A stretch of 8,904 nucleotides of DNA, from assembly GCA_020445005.1 (NCBI GenBank), contig JAGRHM010000168.1, positions 1-8,904 of the forward strand. The letters are read 5' to 3'. The notes beneath the pieces were generated by a model. It was not told where the DNA came from, did not search any database, and saw nothing but the letters and a program-made list of their open reading frames with translations. Made by a program: the position numbers and the translations under genes. Origin of the DNA: Candidatus Competibacteraceae bacterium (lineage in GTDB: Bacteria; Pseudomonadota; Gammaproteobacteria; Competibacterales; Competibacteraceae). Below are positions 5,323-8,904 of the stretch, one piece after another. Every line of letters begins with the position of its first letter. Position 1 is the first letter of the stretch.

Positions 5323-8033
5323 GTGCTTTTGTTCCAAAAATCTATCAACAGCAGGTCCTCGACAGCGTGGAAGCGTATTTCAAGGCGTGCCACGAGCTGC
5401 CCTCCCCCTCGATTGCCTTCACCGCCGCCACTGAACGATTGTGGGGTCGCGGCCTGTCCTACAACCCGCTGTCGGGCTTTCCAAAAGACATGCCGTATTT
5501 CTGTCTGCGCATACCGACCGGCGGCGGCAAGACCTGGCTCGCCGCCAAGAGCGTGGCGCGGGTCAACACGCACCTGCTGCGTTGCGAACACAGCATCATT
5601 CTGTGGCTGGTGCCAAGCAAACCGATTCGGCAACAGACCCTGAAGGCGCTCAAGGATCGGCGGCATCCCTATCACAGCGCCTTATGCGAAGCGGGACCGG
5701 TCACCGTGCTGGATTTGGAAGAGGCCAAAAGCGTCACCCGCGCCACCCTGGACACCTCGACCACCCTCATCGTCGCCACCCGGCAGGCGTTCCAGGTCGA
5801 GGAAGAAGAATGCCGCAAGGTCTACCAGTCCAGCGGTGCGTTGATGCACCATTTCGACCATCTATCGCCCACGCAGCGCGACACCCTATTAACCGAGGGC
5901 GAAGACGCGGAGCGCACGATTCCGTATTCGCTGGCCAACGTGCTGCGGTTGCGTCGGCCCTTCGTGATCGTGGACGAGGCGCACAACAGCCGAACGGAAC
6001 TGGCTTTCGACATGCTGGCGCGCTTCCGTCCCAGTGGAGTCATGGAGCTGACCGCCACCCCCGACCTCGAACGCACGCCCAGCAACGTGCTGCACAGCGT
6101 GTCCGCCGCCGAACTCAAAGCCGAGGAAATGGTCAAGCTGCCGGTCGTACTCGAAACCGAACCGAACTGGCAACAGTGCCTGGCCGACGCCATCAGCCGC
6201 CGGGATGCCTTGCACAAGCTGGCCGATGAGGAGCGGCGCACTGGCGGGGCTTACCTGCGGCCCCTCGTGCTGATCCAGGCGGAGCCGCGCCGCGCCGGCG
6301 TCGAGACGCTGGATGTTGCGTGCGTGCGCAACGAGTTGATCACGAACCATCACATTCCGGCCAATGAAATTGCGGTCGCCACCGGCGAGGAAAAGGGCCT
6401 CGAACAGATCGACGCCGACTATAAACTCGGCATTGCCGACCCGGCTTGTCCGGTCAAATTCGTCATCACGCAAAAAGCGCTGGCCGAAGGTTGGGATTGC
6501 CCCTTCGCCTACCTTCTGGTCAGCATGGCCGCGCTGCATTCGGCCACAGCGGTCGAACAGTTGCTCGGGCGCGTGTTGCGGCAACCCGGTGCGCAGCACG
6601 CCCAGGCGCAGGCGTTGAATCAGTCCTACGCTTTCGTCGTCTCCCGCAGCTTTGCCGAAACCGCTAACGCCTTGCGCGACCGCCTGGTGACTGGAGCTGG
6701 CTTCGAGCGCCGCGAGGTGAGCGAGTTCGTGACGGCAGCCAAAGCCGAACAAGCGCGGCTGGATTGGACGGGCCACGCCGGGCGCGTCATCGTTCGTCCC
6801 GTAGCGATCACCTTGCCGGAGAAGCCGGACCTCAAAAACGTACCCAAACCGCTGCGCGACAAGGTGGCCTGGGACGGCAAGCTGAACACGTTGACCCTCC
6901 GCGCACCGTTGACCGAAGACGAAACCGAAACGCTCAAAGCCGCCGTCACCACTGAGAGCGCCGCGGCCGCCATTGTTCAAGCGGCGGAAATCAGCCGCAC
7001 GACGGCGATTGAGTTCTTTCAAACCTCTGCCGAACGCGGCGAGCGCTTCCGTGTGCCGCAGTTGGCGCTGCGCGTGCAGGGCGATCTACAGTTGTTCGAC
7101 GACCCCGAAGTCCTTGATTATCCGTGGGACCTGTCGCCCTACGATGCTGCGCCTACTGCCGACGACCTGGCCGCATTGGGCGCCGGGCTGAAAGTTGCGG
7201 AGGGCGGCGAGATCGATGTCGATGGCGCGAGCGGCAAAATCGTGTCGCGCTTCCTGCCCGACCTCCAGCGCGACCTGGGCCTGGTCTACCCACCCGAGCA
7301 TTGGGACGAGGTGCGCTTAGCGACGTGGTTATGCCGCAACCTCCCGGAGCCGTCTCTTACCCACGCCAGCAAACAAGCTTTCGTAGCAGCGTGGCTGACC
7401 GCGTTGCTGCACCGGGAAGATTTCACCTTGGCCCGCGCCAACCTGCAAAAATTCCTGATCCGCAATCTTCTGGAAGCCCGCATCAGAGAATTGCGTAAAC
7501 AAGCGGTGAATCGCGCCTTCCAGCAAACCCTGTTCGGAGACGCCGCCGCTTCACGGGTGACCGTGACCGATCACTACGCCTTTGCATTCCATGCGCAAGG
7601 CTACGCCCCTAGCCGCGACTACGACGGTCGTTTCGGCGACTTCGACTTTCGCAAGCACTACTACGGGCGCATCGGCGACTTTGACAGCAGGGAAGAATTT
7701 GAATGCGCATGCTGGCTGGATATTCAGGCGCAGCAGGGGCGCATTCAGTTCTGGGTGCGTAATCTGGTTCGGCGCGAGGGCGGCTCGTTCTTCCTGCAGA
7801 AAGCCGATGGCCGTTTCTACCCCGATTTTCTATGTCAACTGCCAGGAACCGAAGATGATCCCGGCCCGATTCTCGCTGTCGAATACAAAGGCGCGGATCG
7901 CTGGATTGCGGCGGAGGATGACCGCCTGATCGGCAGATTATGGGCCAATCTTTCCGAGGGACGCTGCCGGTTCGTGATGGTTAAGGACAAACGATGGGAC
8001 TGGATTGAGGAGTCCCTGAACTCGGTAAAATAG
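5319..8033 (+). CDS. type III restriction enzyme Res subunit-like DEAH helicase/nuclease
   Basis: Couples ATP-driven translocation or switching to DNA cleavage in complex with Mod. The 904-aa protein carries superfamily 2 motifs: motif I PTGGGKT (66-72), motif II DEAH (219-222), motif III TAT (245-247), ITQKALAEGWDCPFA (383-397) and motif VI EQLLGRVLRQPG (413-424). The C-terminus holds a PD-(D/E)xK nuclease: EEF (792-794), PD (835-836) and EYK within AVEYKG (853-858). All catalytic positions look intact, so restriction should be active. The middle (about 500-780) would hold the Mod-contact region; this is not proven. Start is GTG at 5319, overlapping the small gene's stop as GTGA, with only a weak CGGA upstream. 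GC content is uniformly high, unlike the centre of mod. No terminator follows on the plus strand; TAG at 8031-8033 leads into an AT-rich spacer. Confidence 0.92.
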   Translation: MSAFVPKIYQQQVLDSVEAYFKACHELPSPSIAFTAATERLWGRGLSYNPLSGFPKDMPYFCLRIPTGGGKTWLAAKSVARVNTHLLRCEHSIILWLVPSKPIRQQTLKALKDRRHPYHSALCEAGPVTVLDLEEAKSVTRATLDTSTTLIVATRQAFQVEEEECRKVYQSSGALMHHFDHLSPTQRDTLLTEGEDAERTIPYSLANVLRLRRPFVIVDEAHNSRTELAFDMLARFRPSGVMELTATPDLERTPSNVLHSVSAAELKAEEMVKLPVVLETEPNWQQCLADAISRRDALHKLADEERRTGGAYLRPLVLIQAEPRRAGVETLDVACVRNELITNHHIPANEIAVATGEEKGLEQIDADYKLGIADPACPVKFVITQKALAEGWDCPFAYLLVSMAALHSATAVEQLLGRVLRQPGAQHAQAQALNQSYAFVVSRSFAETANALRDRLVTGAGFERREVSEFVTAAKAEQARLDWTGHAGRVIVRPVAITLPEKPDLKNVPKPLRDKVAWDGKLNTLTLRAPLTEDETETLKAAVTTESAAAAIVQAAEISRTTAIEFFQTSAERGERFRVPQLALRVQGDLQLFDDPEVLDYPWDLSPYDAAPTADDLAALGAGLKVAEGGEIDVDGASGKIVSRFLPDLQRDLGLVYPPEHWDEVRLATWLCRNLPEPSLTHASKQAFVAAWLTALLHREDFTLARANLQKFLIRNLLEARIRELRKQAVNRAFQQTLFGDAAASRVTVTDHYAFAFHAQGYAPSRDYDGRFGDFDFRKHYYGRIGDFDSREEFECACWLDIQAQQGRIQFWVRNLVRREGGSFFLQKADGRFYPDFLCQLPGTEDDPGPILAVEYKGADRWIAAEDDRLIGRLWANLSEGRCRFVMVKDKRWDWIEESLNSVK

Positions 8034-8050
8034 ATATATATACAATTTCA

Positions 8051-8056
8051 TATACT
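8051..8056 (+). promoter_or_regulatory. candidate -10 box for the ATPase gene
   Basis: TATACT in an AT-rich spacer, placing a start point near 8063, immediately before the palindrome. No good -35 is found 16-18 nt upstream. A start here would put the operator just downstream of +1, a position that suits a roadblock repressor. Speculative. Confidence 0.3.
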
Positions 8057-8068
8057 TTAAAAAATCAC

Positions 8069-8086
8069 TATGGCAGAATTGCTATA
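8069..8086 (+). promoter_or_regulatory. operator-like site 1
   Basis: TATGGCAGAATTGCTATA: two inverted TATRGCA half sites separated by 4 nt. It matches the reverse complement of site 2 at 16 of 18 positions. The layout fits binding of a dimeric helix-turn-helix protein, which is not encoded in the window. Confidence 0.5.
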
Positions 8087-8102
8087 TAGCAAGTTTGCCA
8101 TA
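8085..8102 (-). promoter_or_regulatory. operator-like site 2
   Basis: The minus strand reads TATGGCAAACTTGCTATA. It is the inverted partner of site 1 and overlaps it by 2 bp (8085-8086). Together they place four TATRGCA half sites within 34 bp, about 12 to 45 bp upstream of the ATPase ATG. Confidence 0.5.
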
Positions 8103-8113
8103 GTGAGCGCACG

Positions 8114-8904
8114 ATGCATAGCGACGACGAAACCCCGGAATCAAACCACTACCCCGAAGCCCTTGTACCGCACATCGGTACCGAGGTGACCGGTGATAAA
8201 TTCTTTCCGCGCAAGGCGCTGGAAGACGAATTCTACAGCGCGATGACGCGGACTAACGGCGCCAGGCTGTTCGGATTGCGCCGCATCGGCAAATCCAGTG
8301 AAGCCGCCGCTTGTTGTGAACGCTTGTGCAAAGATAGGTATCTCGTGGTACGGGAAGATGCTCAAGGCATGACTTCCGAGGTCGAGTTACTGCAAGCCAT
8401 TCTGCGCCAGTTACCCACCGAAGGCTGGTCTGCTCGGATCATGAAGCTGATCGGCGAGGACAACACGATTGCCAAGACCGCCCGCGATCTGATGACCAAA
8501 GCCACGGGCGGCAAACCTGAAGATGTGTTGGCGTATTTTGGGCCAATCACGACGGCGATCGAAAACGCCATTGACCAGAACGAGCGTATTGTCCTGGTCG
8601 TGGACGAATTTCCCTGGCTGTGCCGCAGCATCCTGCAAAGCGATGCCGCCCGAGGCGCTGCCCGCGTCGATGGCTTGTTGGCGGCGTTGCGCCGTTGGCG
8701 CAACAAAGGTGTGCGCATGTTGCTGATGGGTTCGATCGGCATGGTCGCCTTGGGTCGTCAGTACAACTTGGATTTGAATCATCTGAACGATTTGGGGCCT
8801 CTGAACATCCCTCCGCTCGAACCCAACGAGGCCAAGGCACTGGTTGATGCATTGGCGAAAGGCGGTGGGATCGCGGGTTGGAGCGAGGATCACACGGCTG
8901 CGCT
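8114..8904 (+). CDS. P-loop ATPase of the AAA/archaeal-ATPase type (3' end missing)
   Basis: The first 263 codons run open to the window edge. Walker A is GLRRIGKSS (54-62; K60), a version of the G-x-R-R-x-G-K-S/T loop of STAND/AAA-like ATPases. Walker B is VLVVDEFPWL with D164 and E165, and LLMGSIGMV later has the look of a sensor-1 strand. An N-terminal stretch (GDKFFPRKALEDEFYSAM) resembles the 'F.gR..el..l' segment that precedes the P-loop in these ATPases. No signal peptide is seen. ATG at 8114 has no clear Shine-Dalgarno sequence. It is 80 bp after res on the same strand, with its own dyad operator, so it is probably a separate transcript. Such ATPases occur alone, in mobile elements and in defence loci; whether it works with the R-M system is unknown. 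The effector end, if any, is off the window. Confidence 0.8.
   Translation, partial: MHSDDETPESNHYPEALVPHIGTEVTGDKFFPRKALEDEFYSAMTRTNGARLFGLRRIGKSSEAAACCERLCKDRYLVVREDAQGMTSEVELLQAILRQLPTEGWSARIMKLIGEDNTIAKTARDLMTKATGGKPEDVLAYFGPITTAIENAIDQNERIVLVVDEFPWLCRSILQSDAARGAARVDGLLAALRRWRNKGVRMLLMGSIGMVALGRQYNLDLNHLNDLGPLNIPPLEPNEAKALVDALAKGGGIAGWSEDHTAA

Larger units (their letters stand above)
8065..8106. repeat. 42-bp nested palindrome upstream of the ATPase gene
   Basis: Outer arms TCACTATGGCA (8065-8075) and TGCCATAGTGA (8096-8106) are exact 11-bp reverse complements. Between 3-nt spacers lies a perfect 14-bp palindrome, TTGCTATATAGCAA (8079-8092), on the same centre. As RNA it would form an 11-bp plus 5-bp hairpin with an AUAU loop. 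On the minus strand it is followed by TTTTTT, giving an intrinsic-terminator shape for leftward transcripts. The more striking reading is two operators (next two entries). Confidence 0.85.

Noticed and set aside
5441..6229. Plus-strand open frame (262 codons) in another frame of res
   Set aside because: Arg/Pro/His-rich product of a GC-rich shadow frame inside an intact gene.
5889..7022. Long minus-strand open frame (377 codons) opposite res
   Set aside because: It lies wholly inside the well-supported helicase gene, gives a low-complexity Arg/Gly/His-rich protein without motifs, and is typical of GC-rich antisense frames.
8071..8085. TGGCA...TTGC resembling a sigma-54 promoter
   Set aside because: The GG and GC elements are 7 nt apart; sigma-54 promoters need 10. 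The sequence is better explained by the palindromic operators.
8070..8120. Short frame starting at an ATG inside the palindrome (MAELLYSKFAIV)
   Set aside because: Different frame from the ATPase, no Shine-Dalgarno sequence, and it soon ends within the ATPase gene.
2904..8904. BREX or DISARM locus
   Set aside because: A methyltransferase, helicase and ATPase are present, but no PglZ, BrxL, DrmB, or phospholipase D partner is seen; motif order and nuclease domain fit type III Mod/Res better.
1..8904. CRISPR array, tRNA or rRNA genes, insertion sequences
   Set aside because: No spaced direct repeats, cloverleaf or transposase coding sequence was found on reading the window; no target-site duplications were noticed.

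Overview
The window looks like chromosomal DNA of a GC-rich bacterium (counted 60-base blocks of its coding sequence are mostly above 60% GC). A gammaproteobacterium is my best guess, because the DAHP synthase closely resembles the E. coli AroF/G/H isozymes. This is an inference; no rRNA or other marker is present.

Left part (1-2654, minus strand): a compact operon read right to left. It runs from a class I DAHP synthase (first step of the shikimate pathway), through larE (sacrificial or Fe-S-dependent sulfur transferase), to larB (NaAD carboxylase/hydrolase; its 3' end lies off the window). Spacings are 4 nt and 0 nt. LarB and LarE make the nickel-pincer nucleotide cofactor; LarC is not in view.

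Middle (2655-2903): a 249-bp divergent intergenic region. It holds an inverted repeat abutting a -10-like box for the DAHP synthase, a C4T3/A3G4 hairpin, a Fur-like half site and a small dyad over the methyltransferase ribosome-binding region.

Right-centre (2904-8033, plus strand): a type III-like restriction-modification operon. It encodes a beta-class adenine methyltransferase (Mod, 559 aa), a zeta-toxin-family P-loop kinase (about 175 aa), an unrecognised 72-aa protein, and a 904-aa DEAH helicase with a C-terminal PD-(D/E)xK nuclease (Res). All three junctions are 4-nt start/stop overlaps (GTGA, ATGA, GTGA), so the kinase and small protein are physically and translationally built into the R-M operon. 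The central part of mod, where the target-recognition domain sits, drops to about 35-38% GC between flanks at about 62-68%, which suggests domain replacement by transfer.

Right edge (8034-8904): an 80-bp AT-rich gap carries a 42-bp nested palindrome. It can be read as two inverted copies of an 18-bp operator overlapping by 2 bp. After it comes the 5' part of a P-loop ATPase gene that runs off the window and may be an accessory defence component. The most unusual points are the kinase/small-protein pair inside the R-M operon and the double operator in front of the ATPase.
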